NCBI RefSeq assembly: GCF_030388245.1
Contig: NZ_CP098360.1
Location: 1,634,501 to 1,698,500, forward strand
Reading direction: 5' to 3'
DNA: 64,000 bases
Source: Paracoccus sp. TOH
GTDB taxonomy: Bacteria > Pseudomonadota > Alphaproteobacteria > Rhodobacterales > Rhodobacteraceae
Shown here: positions 53,338 through 62,603 of the stretch, in pieces
How the letters are laid out: every line of letters begins with the position of its first letter
Numbering within the stretch: position 1 is the first letter of the stretch
The notes under the pieces: model-generated
Databases searched by the model: none
Told to the model about the DNA's origin: nothing
Seen by the model: the letters and a program-made list of their open reading frames with translations, nothing else
Position numbers and translations under genes: made by a program

Positions 53338-54534
53338 ATGTCCCAGGAGTCGAAGTCCCAGGAGTCGAACCAGCCCTTGCAGCCGCGCACCCGCGCCATT
53401 CATCACGGCATCCGTCGCAGCCAGTATGGCGAGATGGCCGAGGCGCTGTTCATGACCCAGGGCTTTTCCTATGACAGCGCCGAGCAGGCCGAGGCGCGCT
53501 TCATCAAGGCCGGCCCGGACGAATTCATCTATGCCCGCTACGGCAATCCGACTTCGCGCATGTTCGAGGACCGGATCGCCAATCTTGAAGGCACCGAGGA
53601 CGCCTTCGCCACCGCCAGCGGCATGGCGGCGGTCAACGGGGCGCTGATGTGCTTCCTGAAGCCGGGCGATCACATCGTCTCGTCGCGGGCGCTGTTCGGC
53701 TCCTGCCTCTACGTGCTGGACGTTCTGGCCCGCTTCGGGGTCGAGGTCTCCTATGTCGACGGCACCGAGCTGGAACAATGGCGCGCCGCGATCCGGCCCG
53801 GCACGAAGGCGGTGTTCTTCGAGTCGGTGTCGAACCCGACGCTGGAGGTGGTGGACATCGCCGGCGTGGCCGAGCTGGCCCATGCGGTCGGCGCGCTGGT
53901 GGTGGTGGACAATGTCTTCGCCACCCCGGTCTATTCCCGCGCCGTCGCGCAGGGCGCCGACGTGGTGGTCTATTCCGCGACCAAGCATATCGACGGCTCA
54001 GGCCGCTGCCTGGGCGGGGTGATCTGCGGCACCCGGCAGTTCGTGCGCCAGGTGGCCGAACCCTATCTGAAACATACCGGCGGCGCGATCAGCCCCTTCA
54101 ACGCCTGGCTGATGCTGGGCGGGCTGGCGACGATGGAGCTGCGCGTGCGTGCCCAGACGGAAAGCGCCCTGCGCCTTGCCACCGCCTTGAAGCAGGAGCC
54201 CAAGGTCGCCCGCATCCTCTATCCGGGTCTCGCCGATCACCCCCAGCACGATCTGGTGCAGCGGCAGATGGGGGCGGGCGGCACCATGGTCGCGGTCGAT
54301 CTGGGCAGCAAGGAGGCGGCCTTCTCGGCGATGAACCGGCTGCGCGTCTTCCAGATCTCGAACAACCTGGGCGACGCGAAATCCATCGTCACCCATCCGG
54401 CGACCACCACCCACCAGCGCCTGTCCGAGGAGGTGCGTTCGGGTCTCGGCATCACCCCCGGCCTGCTGCGCCTGTCCATCGGACTCGAAGATGCCGGAGA
54501 CCTGATCGCGGACCTTCGCCAGTCGCTAAGCTGA
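53338..54534 (+). CDS. metZ: O-succinylhomoserine sulfhydrylase
   Basis: A 398-residue Cys/Met-metabolism PLP enzyme: RYGNPTSRMFEDRIANLEG, FESVSNPTLEVVDIAGVAEL and VVYSATKHIDGSGRCLGG with PLP Lys216. It makes homocysteine from O-succinylhomoserine and sulfide, the MetZ branch usual in alphaproteobacteria. The first ten codons contain a 14-bp tandem duplication giving SQESKSQESN. The 68-bp leader can fold into a GCGCCCG...CGGGCG stem; I cannot assign it to a known riboswitch class. Confidence 0.92.
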   Translation: MSQESKSQESNQPLQPRTRAIHHGIRRSQYGEMAEALFMTQGFSYDSAEQAEARFIKAGPDEFIYARYGNPTSRMFEDRIANLEGTEDAFATASGMAAVNGALMCFLKPGDHIVSSRALFGSCLYVLDVLARFGVEVSYVDGTELEQWRAAIRPGTKAVFFESVSNPTLEVVDIAGVAELAHAVGALVVVDNVFATPVYSRAVAQGADVVVYSATKHIDGSGRCLGGVICGTRQFVRQVAEPYLKHTGGAISPFNAWLMLGGLATMELRVRAQTESALRLATALKQEPKVARILYPGLADHPQHDLVQRQMGAGGTMVAVDLGSKEAAFSAMNRLRVFQISNNLGDAKSIVTHPATTTHQRLSEEVRSGLGITPGLLRLSIGLEDAGDLIADLRQSLS

Positions 54535-54540
54535 CACATT

Positions 54541-54568
54541 GGCACCCGAAGTTGCCGGGTGCCTCTTT
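54541..54568 (+). terminator. Terminator of metZ
   Basis: GGCACCCG (54541-54548), seven-base loop, CGGGTGCC (54556-54563), then TCTTTCC. Confidence 0.85.
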
Positions 54569-54621
54569 CCTTTCCGGTCACGAGTCCCCAAATTGTTGCC
54601 GACCGCCAAGCGAGGACGACC

Positions 54622-55602
54622 ATGACCGAGGCCCGCCCCGTTGCCACCGACCGCGCCTATCCGGCGCTGAACCGCGAATATCCGGCCGATTTCCGGGTGG
54701 ATGACCGCTACAAGGCCAGCCTGCCGGACCTGCAGAACGGTCCGGCCAGCCTGATCGTCGGCGCCCGCGCGCCGATCCAGCATGTCGGCATCTCGAATTT
54801 CCGCCTGCCGATCCGCTACCAGACCCGCCCCGATTCGGCCGATCATGGCGGCGAGATCACGCTGGAGACCTCGGTCACCGGCACCGTCAGCCTGGAAGCC
54901 GACCGCAAGGGTATCAACATGAGCCGCATCATGCGCTCGTTCTACGCCCATGCGGACAAGCAGTTCTCGATGGGGGTGCTGCAGGCGGCGCTGGACGACT
55001 ACAAATCCGACCTCGACAGCATCGACGCCCGCATCCAGATGCGGCTGAGCTACCCGATGCAGGTCGAATCGCTGCGCTCGGGCCTGTCGGGCTGGCAATA
55101 TTACGACATCGCGCTGGAACTGGTCGAAAAGGCCGGGCAGCGGCTGCGGATCATGCATTTCGACTATGTCTATTCCTCGACATGCCCCTGCTCGCTGGAA
55201 CTCAGCGAGCACGCCCGGCAGATGCGCGGCCAGTTGGCGACGCCGCATTCGCAGCGCAGCATCGCCCGGATCTCGGTGGTGATGCAGGGCGACACGCTGT
55301 GGTTCGAGGACTTGGTGGCGCTGTGCCGCCGCGCCGTCGCCACCGAAACCCAGGTCATGGTCAAGCGCGAGGACGAGCAGGCCTTCGCCGAGCTGAACGC
55401 CGCGAACCCGATCTTCGTCGAGGACGCGGTGCGCGCCTTTGCCGCCGAACTGATGGCCGAGCCGCGCATCGGCGATTTCCGCGTCGTCGCCAGCCACCAG
55501 GAATCGCTGCATTCGCATGACGCGGTCTCGGTGCTGACCCAGGGCGAGACCTTCGCCCATGCCAGCCTGGACCCCGCGATCTTCGCCGGCCTCAGGGCGT
55601 GA
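54622..55602 (+). CDS. folE2: GTP cyclohydrolase FolE2 (type IB)
   Basis: A 326-residue COG1469 protein: LPDLQNGPASLIVGARAPIQ near the start, HGGEITLETSVTG, SSTCPCSLELSEHARQ with Cys188 and Cys190, and ASHQESLHSHDAVS near the end. It opens GTP to 7,8-dihydroneopterin triphosphate for folate and does not depend on zinc in the way FolE does. The ATG at 54622 follows CGAGGACG. Confidence 0.95.
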   Translation: MTEARPVATDRAYPALNREYPADFRVDDRYKASLPDLQNGPASLIVGARAPIQHVGISNFRLPIRYQTRPDSADHGGEITLETSVTGTVSLEADRKGINMSRIMRSFYAHADKQFSMGVLQAALDDYKSDLDSIDARIQMRLSYPMQVESLRSGLSGWQYYDIALELVEKAGQRLRIMHFDYVYSSTCPCSLELSEHARQMRGQLATPHSQRSIARISVVMQGDTLWFEDLVALCRRAVATETQVMVKREDEQAFAELNAANPIFVEDAVRAFAAELMAEPRIGDFRVVASHQESLHSHDAVSVLTQGETFAHASLDPAIFAGLRA

Positions 55603-55661
55603 TGTGAACAAGGCGTGAACACGGGCTTTCCCGACGCGCCGGCAGCGGCTATGGTGCGGGC

Positions 55662-58052
55662 ATGAGCAATTTCGACGACTCGGATGCCTTCGAGGCCGCA
55701 GCCGCGCCGGTGCCGCTTTCGCAACGCGCCCTGGGCGCGCGGCCGGCGCCCTATCTGGACGGGCTGAACCCGGCGCAGCGCGACGCGGTCGAGGCGCTGG
55801 ACGGGCCGGTGCTGCTGCTGGCCGGCGCCGGCACCGGCAAGACCCGGGCGCTGACCACGCGCATCGCGCATCTGCTGAATCTCGGCAAGGCACGACCGGG
55901 GCAGATCCTGGCCGTGACCTTCACCAACAAGGCCGCGCGCGAGATGAAGGACCGCATCGGCCGGCTGCTGGGCGAGATGGTCGAGGGCATGCCCTGGCTT
56001 GGCACCTTCCATTCGATCAGCGTCAAGATCCTGCGCCGCCATGCCGAACTGATCGGCGATGCCGAGCTGCACCTGAAGCCCAGCTTCACCATCCTCGACA
56101 CCGACGACCAGATCCGGCTGCTCAAGCAGCTGATCCAGGCCGAGAATATCGACGAAAAGCGCTGGCCGGCCCGGCAGCTCGCGCATCTGATCGACGGCTG
56201 GAAGAACCGCTGCCTGTCGCCCGCCAGGCTGCCCCGGGGCGAGGAGCGCGCCTTCGACGGCCGCGGCGGGCGGCTTTACGCCGCCTATCAGCGCCGGCTG
56301 CTCGAGCTGAACGCGGTCGATTTCGGCGACCTGCTGATGCATTGCGTGAACCTGTTCCAGGCGCATCCCGACGTGCTGCGGACCTGGCAGGACCGGTTCC
56401 GCTATATCCTGGTGGACGAATACCAGGACACCAACGTCGCGCAATACATGTGGCTGCGGCTGCTGGCGCAGGCGCATCGCAACATCTGCTGCGTCGGCGA
56501 CGACGACCAGTCGATCTATGGCTGGCGCGGCGCCGAGGTCGGCAACATCCTGCGCTTCGAAAGCGATTTCCCCGGCGCCCAGGTGATCCGGCTGGAACAG
56601 AACTACCGCTCGACCCCGCATATCCTGGCCGCCGCCTCGGGGCTGATCGCGGCCAACAAGGGGCGGCTCGGCAAGACGCTGTGGACCGACGCGACCGAAG
56701 GCGAGCCGGTGCGGCTGATCGGCCATTGGGACAGCGAGGCCGAGGCGCGCTGGATCGGCGAGGAGATCGAGGCTTTCCACGGCGGCCACCGCCACAGCGT
56801 CGGCCGGCGCAGCCTGAACGACATCGCCATCCTCGTGCGGGCCAGCCACCAGATGCGGGCCTTCGAGGACCGCTTCATGACCATCGGCCTGCCCTATCGG
56901 GTGATCGGCGGCCCGCGCTTCTACGAACGCCAGGAAATCCGTGACGCCATGGCCTATTTCCGGCTGGTGGTCAGCCCCACCGACGACCTGGCCTTCGAGC
57001 GCATCGTGAACGTGCCCAAGCGCGGCCTCGGCGACAAGGCGGTGCAGACCATCCAGCGCGAGGCGCGGGACCGCGGCCTGTCGCTGCTGGAGGGCGCGGC
57101 CTCGGCCGTGGCCGCCGGCGCGCTTGGCGGCAAGGGTGCCGGGGCGCTGCGGCAGTTCACCGAGGCCATGGGCCGCTGGCATGCCGATGCGCTGGACAGC
57201 CGGGTGCGCCATGTCGAGCTGGCCGAGCGGATTCTGGACGAATCCGGCTATACCGCCATGTGGCAGAACGACAAGTCGCCCGATGCGCCGGGACGGCTCG
57301 ACAACTTGAAAGAGTTGATAAAGGCGCTGGAAGAATTTGAAAACCTTCAGGGTTTCCTCGAACATGTCGCGCTGGTCATGGACAATGACAAGGGCGAGCA
57401 GTCCGAGGAGGTCTCGATCATGACGCTGCATGCCGCCAAGGGGCTGGAATATCCCGTCGTCTTCCTGCCGGGCTGGGAGGACGGGCTGTTCCCCAGCCAG
57501 CGCAGCATGGACGAAAGCGGCATGAAGGGGCTCGAGGAGGAGCGCCGCCTCGCCTATGTCGGCATTACCCGCGGCGAGGAACTGGTGACGATCAGCTTCG
57601 CCGGCAACCGCCGCATGTATGGGCAATGGCAGTCCTCGCTGCCCTCGCGCTTCATCGACGAGCTGCCCGAGGATCATGTCGAGGTGCTGACGCCGCCCGG
57701 CCTTTATGGCGGCGGCTACGGCGCGGCGGCGCAGCCTTTTGCGCAATCGGTGATGCACGAGCGCGCGGCGCGGGCGGATGTCTATAATTCGCCGGGCTGG
57801 AAACGCATGCAGGAGCGGTCCGCAGAGCGTACACAGCCCGTACACCGCACGCCGGTCGTCATCGACGCCGAGCCGGCGGCGCGGTTTGCGGTCGGCGACC
57901 GGGTGTTCCATCAGAAGTTCGGCAACGGCACGATCATGGGCATCGCCGAGGACACGCTGACCGTCGAGTTTTCCACCGGTTTCAGGACCATCAAGGCGGG
58001 CTATGTGCAGCCCGCAGCGCAGGCGGGCGGGCTGGACGACGTGCCGTTTTGA
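55662..58052 (+). CDS. uvrD: ATP-dependent DNA helicase, UvrD/PcrA type, with DUF3553 tail
   Basis: A 796-residue superfamily 1 helicase. LNPAQRDAVEAL, Walker A AGAGTGKT at 54-61, FTNKAAREM, GTFHS, VDEYQDTN and CVGDDDQSIYGWRGA, then VIRLEQNYRST and TLHAAKGLEYPVVFLPG cover motifs Q to VI. The last 50 residues (FAVGDRVFHQKFGNGTIMGI and on) are a DUF3553-like domain, matched by a stand-alone gene at 15.6 kb; in UvrD this tail contacts RNA polymerase. Role in nucleotide-excision and mismatch repair. It starts 59 bp after folE2. Confidence 0.95.
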   Translation: MSNFDDSDAFEAAAAPVPLSQRALGARPAPYLDGLNPAQRDAVEALDGPVLLLAGAGTGKTRALTTRIAHLLNLGKARPGQILAVTFTNKAAREMKDRIGRLLGEMVEGMPWLGTFHSISVKILRRHAELIGDAELHLKPSFTILDTDDQIRLLKQLIQAENIDEKRWPARQLAHLIDGWKNRCLSPARLPRGEERAFDGRGGRLYAAYQRRLLELNAVDFGDLLMHCVNLFQAHPDVLRTWQDRFRYILVDEYQDTNVAQYMWLRLLAQAHRNICCVGDDDQSIYGWRGAEVGNILRFESDFPGAQVIRLEQNYRSTPHILAAASGLIAANKGRLGKTLWTDATEGEPVRLIGHWDSEAEARWIGEEIEAFHGGHRHSVGRRSLNDIAILVRASHQMRAFEDRFMTIGLPYRVIGGPRFYERQEIRDAMAYFRLVVSPTDDLAFERIVNVPKRGLGDKAVQTIQREARDRGLSLLEGAASAVAAGALGGKGAGALRQFTEAMGRWHADALDSRVRHVELAERILDESGYTAMWQNDKSPDAPGRLDNLKELIKALEEFENLQGFLEHVALVMDNDKGEQSEEVSIMTLHAAKGLEYPVVFLPGWEDGLFPSQRSMDESGMKGLEEERRLAYVGITRGEELVTISFAGNRRMYGQWQSSLPSRFIDELPEDHVEVLTPPGLYGGGYGAAAQPFAQSVMHERAARADVYNSPGWKRMQERSAERTQPVHRTPVVIDAEPAARFAVGDRVFHQKFGNGTIMGIAEDTLTVEFSTGFRTIKAGYVQPAAQAGGLDDVPF

Positions 58053-58132
58053 AGCGCGGCGCACACCGCCTCGGCCAGCGTCGCGATCGGCCGGCCGATC
58101 AGCCGCGACGGGATGCGGCCGTCGTCCGGACC
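58049..58132 (-). pseudogene. Remnant of a QorB-like NAD(P)H oxidoreductase C-terminus
   Basis: Read on the minus strand, bases 58132 down to about 58049 give HGPDDGRIPSRLIGRPIATL followed by AEAVCAAL. This looks like the last 25-30 residues of QorB/NmrA-like quinone oxidoreductases, which end in a DDG...LSRLIGRPTTPLAEAV pattern. No upstream part of the protein is visible in the next 200 bp and the frame overlaps the uvrD stop, so it is probably a leftover from a deletion. The match is short and by memory. Confidence 0.4.
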
Positions 58133-58259
58133 GTGCCGCCGCATGCGGGATAGGCGCTGACGCCCCTGGGACACGAGGCGGCGTCGCGGGTTGGCGTGCC
58201 GCCGGGCTGGATCGAGGATCGCGGCTCCGGAGCGCGCGGGGCTGGACGCGAGCCTGACC

Positions 58260-58283
58260 CTTTCACCGTTTCTTCAATACCCC
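58260..58283 (-). repeat. Dispersed repeat family copy 5
   Basis: CTTTCACCGTTTCTTCAATA followed by CCCC, the inverse of GGGGTATTGAAGAAACGGTG with AAAG. It lies in the region between uvrD and the rnpB promoter. Confidence 0.7.
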
Positions 58284-58308
58284 TGCGGCGGCGCGACCGG
58301 CGCGGCGC

Positions 58309-58337
58309 TTGACCTTGGCCGCCACCGGTTCTATCTG
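58309..58337 (+). promoter_or_regulatory. Promoter of rnpB
   Basis: TTGACC (58309-58314), 17-bp spacer, TATCTG (58332-58337); the first base of the RNA should be near 58344, just before the P1 stem. Confidence 0.7.
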
Positions 58338-58346
58338 CCTTGCTGC

Positions 58347-58710
58347 GCGGATGGCCGGATGACCGCGGCGGCAACGTCGAGGAAAGTCCGGACTCCATGA
58401 AGGTACGGTGCCGGGTAACGCCCGGCGGGGGCAACCCCAGGGAAAGCGCCACAGAGAACAGACCGCCCATGCGCGCATGGGCAAGGGTGAAACGGTGGGG
58501 TAAGAGCCCACCGCGGGGCTGGCAACAGGCCCGGCACGGCAAGCCCCACCGGGAGCAATGCCGAATAGGGACCGCGCGTCGCAAGACAGGGCCGCCTTCG
58601 CCCCAGCAGGTCCGGGTTGGCAGCTAGATCCCGTCAGCAATGGCGGGGCCAGAGGAATGGTCATCGAAGGGGGCGACCCCGGAACAAAATCCGGCTTACA
58701 GGCCATCCGC
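58347..58710 (+). ncRNA. rnpB: RNase P RNA, bacterial type A
   Basis: Conserved blocks are in order: GAGGAAAGTCCGGACTCCAT (from 58378), GGGTGAAACGGTGGGGTAAG with AGAGCCCACC (from 58486), GAGGAATGG and finally ACAAAATCCGGCTTACAGGC. The ends GCGGATGGCC (58347-58356) and GGCCATCCGC (58701-58710) pair as stem P1, which sets the limits. It is the catalytic RNA that matures the 5' end of tRNAs. Confidence 0.95.
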
Positions 58711-58832
58711 GCAAATTTCCCCCGCATCCCGCCGATACGGCCGGCTGCGGGGCGTCCGGCAGGGCGTCCGGCGGTCCGTTCCAGGCCAGGCGCTTTTCGC
58801 CGCGAAGCCGCCGATTTCCGGCCGATTCCCGG

Positions 58833-58860
58833 TTGACTCCGTCGGTTCTGCCGCTAAAAG
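58833..58860 (+). promoter_or_regulatory. Candidate promoter of rpmG
   Basis: TTGACT (58833-58838), 16-bp spacer, TAAAAG (58855-58860), the same spacing as the rpsD promoter. Start of transcription near 58867, about 60 nt before the rpmG ATG. Confidence 0.6.
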
Positions 58861-58927
58861 GCGGGCTTCAAGAGAATTCCACGGGGTCCGCGCCACGCGT
58901 CTTTGCCCCGCAGCAGGAGCGAAACAG

Positions 58928-59095
58928 ATGGCGAAGCCGACGACGATCAAGATCCGTCTGAACTCGAGCGCCGGGACCGGGCACTTCTATGTCACCAAGA
59001 AGAACGCCCGCACGATGACCGAAAAGATGACGGTCAACAAATACGACCCGGTTGTGCGCAAGCATGTCGAGTACAAGGAAGGCAAGATCAAGTAA
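58928..59095 (+). CDS. rpmG: 50S ribosomal protein L33
   Basis: A 55-residue protein: [20 protein letters not shown], then [14 protein letters not shown] and [17 protein letters not shown]. This is the short, cysteine-free form of L33 usual in alphaproteobacteria, so no zinc ribbon. Single gene with its own promoter and a terminator 25 bp after the stop. Confidence 0.97.
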   Translation: MAKPTTIKIRLNSSAGTGHFYVTKKNARTMTEKMTVNKYDPVVRKHVEYKEGKIK

Positions 59096-59120
59096 GATCT
59101 GCCCCTGACGGAAGAACTTT

Positions 59121-59151
59121 GGAACCGCGTCCCGCAAGGGGCGCGGTTTCC
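59121..59151 (+). terminator. Terminator of rpmG
   Basis: AACCGCGTCCC (59123-59133), GCAA loop, GGGGCGCGGTT (59138-59148), then TCC. The stem includes one G-T pair. The next 215 bp up to the end of dnaE2 show nothing recognisable. Confidence 0.8.
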
Positions 59152-59366
59152 GCATGGGCGCGGATCAGGGTCGCGGATCAGGTCGCGGGCCCGATCCGGC
59201 GCGGCTTTGCCAGGGCTTCGGCTGGCATGCGCGGCAAGCCCTGCCCGCGGGCGGGGAAGGCGGCCGTCCGGGCTTGCGCTTGCGCGCGCAGGCAAAGCCG
59301 GTTCGGGGGCAAGGCCCGCGCGGCTCCAGCCGTTTCTGCCGCTGCAAGGCGCGCTGGCCCGGCCGG

Positions 59367-62300
59367 CTAGTGAAAATCCCGCGATCTGGGCAGGATGCGC
59401 ACCTGGCGCGGATGGCTGGGCCGGGGCTGGGGCAGCGCGGCCGGCGCCTCTCCGGCCAGGCGCAGCAGCGCGTCGGACCGGTCGCCCAGCCCATGCGCGA
59501 CGATATGGGTCACGCCCTCGGCGCGCTGGAGCCGGCCCTGGACCTCGAGCAGGCGGGCGGTCATCACCACCTTGCGGAACTGCGCGAAGGTCTTTTCCCA
59601 GATCACCAGATTGGCCACGCCGGTCTCGTCCTCCAGCGTGACGAAACAGGTGCCGTTGGCGCTGCCGGGGCGCTGGCGCACCAGCACGATGCCGGCCATG
59701 CGCAGGCTGGCCCGGTTCGGCAGGGCGGCAAGGTCCGCGGCCGAAACATAGCCCTGCGCCGTCAGGCTGCGGCGCAGGAAGGCCATGGGATGCGCTTTCA
59801 GCGACAGCCGCAACGTCTGGTAATCGGCGGTGACATGTTCGCAAAGCGGCATGGCGGGCAGGGTGACGGCGGGCTCGGCCCCCTCGTCGCGGCGTCCGAA
59901 CAGCGGCAGGTCCGGCGCATCGCGCAGCGCCCGCGCCTGCCACAGCCCCGCCCGCCGGTCCAGCCCCATCGAGCGCAGCGCATCCGCCGCCGCGATCAGC
60001 CGGATGGCCCGGGCATCGAGCCCGGCGCGGGTCTTGAGATCGGCCAGGTCGGCATAGGGTTCGCTTCGCCGCGCCTTCTTGATGCGCTCGGCCAGCGGTT
60101 TCGACAGCCCGTCGATCTGGCGCAGGCCGAGGCGCAGGGCGAAACTGCCGTCGCAGGGCTCCAGCGTGTTGTCCCATGCGCTGATGTTCACATCGGCCGG
60201 CAACACGCCGACGCCGTGGTCGCGGGCGTCGCGCACGATCTGGGCGGGCGCGTAAAAGCCCATCGGCTGGCTGTTCAGCAGCGCCGCGGCAAAGGCGGCC
60301 GGGTGATGGCATTTCAACCAGGCCGAGACATAGGCCAGATGCGCGAAGGCCGCGGCATGGCTTTCCGGAAAGCCGTAATCGCCGAAGCCCTTGATCTGGT
60401 TGAAGCAGCGCTCGGCGAACTCGCGATCATAGCCGCGTTCGACCATCTTGCCGACCATGCGGCCCTGCAATCGCCCGATGGTCCCGCGCGAGCGGAAGGT
60501 GGCCATGGCCTTGCGCAACTCGTCCACCTCGTCGGGAGAGAATTGCGCCGCGACCATGGCGATCTTCATCGCCTGTTCCTGAAAGATCGGCACGCCTTCG
60601 GTGCGAAACAGGATGTTCTTCAGCTCGTCCGGGTCGCCATCCCGGGGACCGGGGTAGTCGACCGTCTCCAGCCCGGCCCGGCGGCGCAGATAGGGGTGGA
60701 CCATGTTGCCCTGGATCGGCCCGGGGCGGACGATGGCGACCTGGATCACCAGATCGTAGAATTCCTTGGGCTTCAGGCGCGGCAGCATGGCCATCTGCGC
60801 CCGGCTTTCGACCTGGAAGGTGCCGATGCTGTCGCCTTTTTGCAGCATGGCATAGGTTTCCGGGTCGTCCCGGTCGAAATCCGACAGCGTCAGTGTCTTG
60901 CCGTAATGCACCCGGACCAGTTCGAAGCATTTGCGGATGCAGGTCAGCATCCCCAGCGCCAGCACATCGACCTTGAGGATGCGCAATTCGTCGATGTCGT
61001 CCTTGTCCCATTCGATGAAGCTCCGCTCCGGCATGGCGGCATTGCCGATGGGCACGGTCTCGGACAGCGGCCCCTCGGTCAGCACGAAGCCGCCGACATG
61101 CTGGGACAGGTGGCGCGGCATGCCGATCATTTCCTCGGCCAGCCGGACCGTGCGCCGCAGCAAGGGGTCGTCCAGGTCCAGTCCCGCCTGATCGGCCGAG
61201 GCGGCGGAGATGTCCTTGCCCCAGCTGCCCCAGACCGTATCGGCCAAGGCCGAGGTCACGTCCTCGGACAGGCCCATGACCTTGCCGACCTCGCGGATGG
61301 CGCTGCGCGGGCGGTAATGGATCACCGTGGCGCAAAGTCCGGCGCGGTGGCGGCCGTAGCGCTTGTAGATGTGCTGGATGACCTCCTCGCGCCGCTCATG
61401 CTCGAAATCCACGTCGATGTCGGGCGGCTCCTTGCGGTTCTGGCTGATGAACCGCTCGAACAGCAGCTCATGCTTGGCGGGATCGACCGGGGTGATGCCG
61501 AGGACGTAGCAGACCGCCGAATTGGCCGCCGAGCCGCGGCCCTGGTTCAGGATGCCCTGGTCTTCGGCATGGCGGACGATGTCGTGGATGGTCAGGAAAT
61601 ATTGCGCGATCTTCTTCCCGCCGATCAGCGCCAGTTCCTTTTCCAGCGTGGCGCGGACCTTCCCGGGCACGCCCGCCGGATAGCGCCAGGCCGCGCCCTG
61701 CCAGGTCAGGTTTTCCAGATGCTGCTGCGGGGTCAGGCCCGGCGGCACGCTTTCGCGGGGATATTCGTATTGCAGCTCGTCCAGCGAGAAGCGGCAGCTG
61801 TCGGCGATCTGGCGCGTGGCGCGGATGGCATGGGGCCAGTCGGCGAACAGCCGCGCCATCTCGGCCGGGGGCTTCAGGTGACGTTCGGCATTCTGCGCCA
61901 GCAGCAGCCCGGCCCGGGCGATGGTGGTGCCCGCGCGGATGCAGGTCATCACGTCCTGAAGCGGCCGGCGCTCGGGGGCGTGGTAATGCACGTCGTTCAC
62001 CGCGACGATCGACAGGCCCGCCGCCCGCGCCGCCCGGTCAAGGCGGTTGATCCGCGCCCGGTCGTCGCCGCGGTAAAGCCAACTGGCCGCGACATGCGTG
62101 AGCTGCGGCAGCCGCGCGGCAAGGTCGGGCAGGGGGGCAAGATCCTTGCCCGGCAGCCAGATCAGCCGCATCCCCCGGGCATGGCCGGCCAGATCGTCGA
62201 GGCTCAGGTCGCAACGGCCCTTCTGCTGCCAGTTCCCGTCCAGATCGTGCCGTCGGCCCTTGGTGATCAGCGCGGCGAGCCGGCCATAGGCCGCGCGGTC

Positions 62301-62603
62301 GGTCGGATAGGCCAGGAAAGCGGTGCCGTCCGCCAGCACGATCCGCGCCCCGATCACCGGGCGCAGTTGCAGCTTCCTGGCCGCGGCATACAGCCGCACC
62401 ACCCCGGCCAGGCTGTTCAGGTCGGCGATCCCCAGCGCGTCATAGCCCATGAGATGCGCCGCCAGCGCCAGCTCGCGCGGGTGCGAGGCGCCGTGCAGGA
62501 AGCTGAAGGCGCTGGTCACCGCCAGCTCGACGTAATCCGCGGGCGGGTTCGGGTGCTCGACCGGGGGCAGCGGGATCTCGGGGCGGGCATGATGGTCGGG
62601 CAT
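59367..62603 (-). CDS. dnaE2: Error-prone DNA polymerase DnaE2 (ImuC)
   Basis: A 1078-residue C-family polymerase of the ImuC/DnaE2 group. The PHP domain starts near 22 (YVELAVTSAFSFLHGASHPR); polymerase motifs include GRGSAANSAVCYVLGITPVDP and EPPDIDVDFEHERREEVIQH with the catalytic Asp residues, FQEQAMKIAM and GYGFPESHAAAFAHLAYVSA (written here as FGDYGFPESH). A C-terminal OB fold (LRMAGIVLVRQRPGSANG) ends the protein. It carries out translesion synthesis with ImuB after DNA damage. The start overlaps the imuB stop (TGATG). Confidence 0.95.
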   Translation of the reverse strand: MPDHHARPEIPLPPVEHPNPPADYVELAVTSAFSFLHGASHPRELALAAHLMGYDALGIADLNSLAGVVRLYAAARKLQLRPVIGARIVLADGTAFLAYPTDRAAYGRLAALITKGRRHDLDGNWQQKGRCDLSLDDLAGHARGMRLIWLPGKDLAPLPDLAARLPQLTHVAASWLYRGDDRARINRLDRAARAAGLSIVAVNDVHYHAPERRPLQDVMTCIRAGTTIARAGLLLAQNAERHLKPPAEMARLFADWPHAIRATRQIADSCRFSLDELQYEYPRESVPPGLTPQQHLENLTWQGAAWRYPAGVPGKVRATLEKELALIGGKKIAQYFLTIHDIVRHAEDQGILNQGRGSAANSAVCYVLGITPVDPAKHELLFERFISQNRKEPPDIDVDFEHERREEVIQHIYKRYGRHRAGLCATVIHYRPRSAIREVGKVMGLSEDVTSALADTVWGSWGKDISAASADQAGLDLDDPLLRRTVRLAEEMIGMPRHLSQHVGGFVLTEGPLSETVPIGNAAMPERSFIEWDKDDIDELRILKVDVLALGMLTCIRKCFELVRVHYGKTLTLSDFDRDDPETYAMLQKGDSIGTFQVESRAQMAMLPRLKPKEFYDLVIQVAIVRPGPIQGNMVHPYLRRRAGLETVDYPGPRDGDPDELKNILFRTEGVPIFQEQAMKIAMVAAQFSPDEVDELRKAMATFRSRGTIGRLQGRMVGKMVERGYDREFAERCFNQIKGFGDYGFPESHAAAFAHLAYVSAWLKCHHPAAFAAALLNSQPMGFYAPAQIVRDARDHGVGVLPADVNISAWDNTLEPCDGSFALRLGLRQIDGLSKPLAERIKKARRSEPYADLADLKTRAGLDARAIRLIAAADALRSMGLDRRAGLWQARALRDAPDLPLFGRRDEGAEPAVTLPAMPLCEHVTADYQTLRLSLKAHPMAFLRRSLTAQGYVSAADLAALPNRASLRMAGIVLVRQRPGSANGTCFVTLEDETGVANLVIWEKTFAQFRKVVMTARLLEVQGRLQRAEGVTHIVAHGLGDRSDALLRLAGEAPAALPQPRPSHPRQVRILPRSRDFH

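Noticed and set aside
59152..59366. Coding potential between rpmG and dnaE2.
   Set aside because: Frames here are composition-driven, without ribosome-binding site or family motif; I see nothing definite in this stretch.
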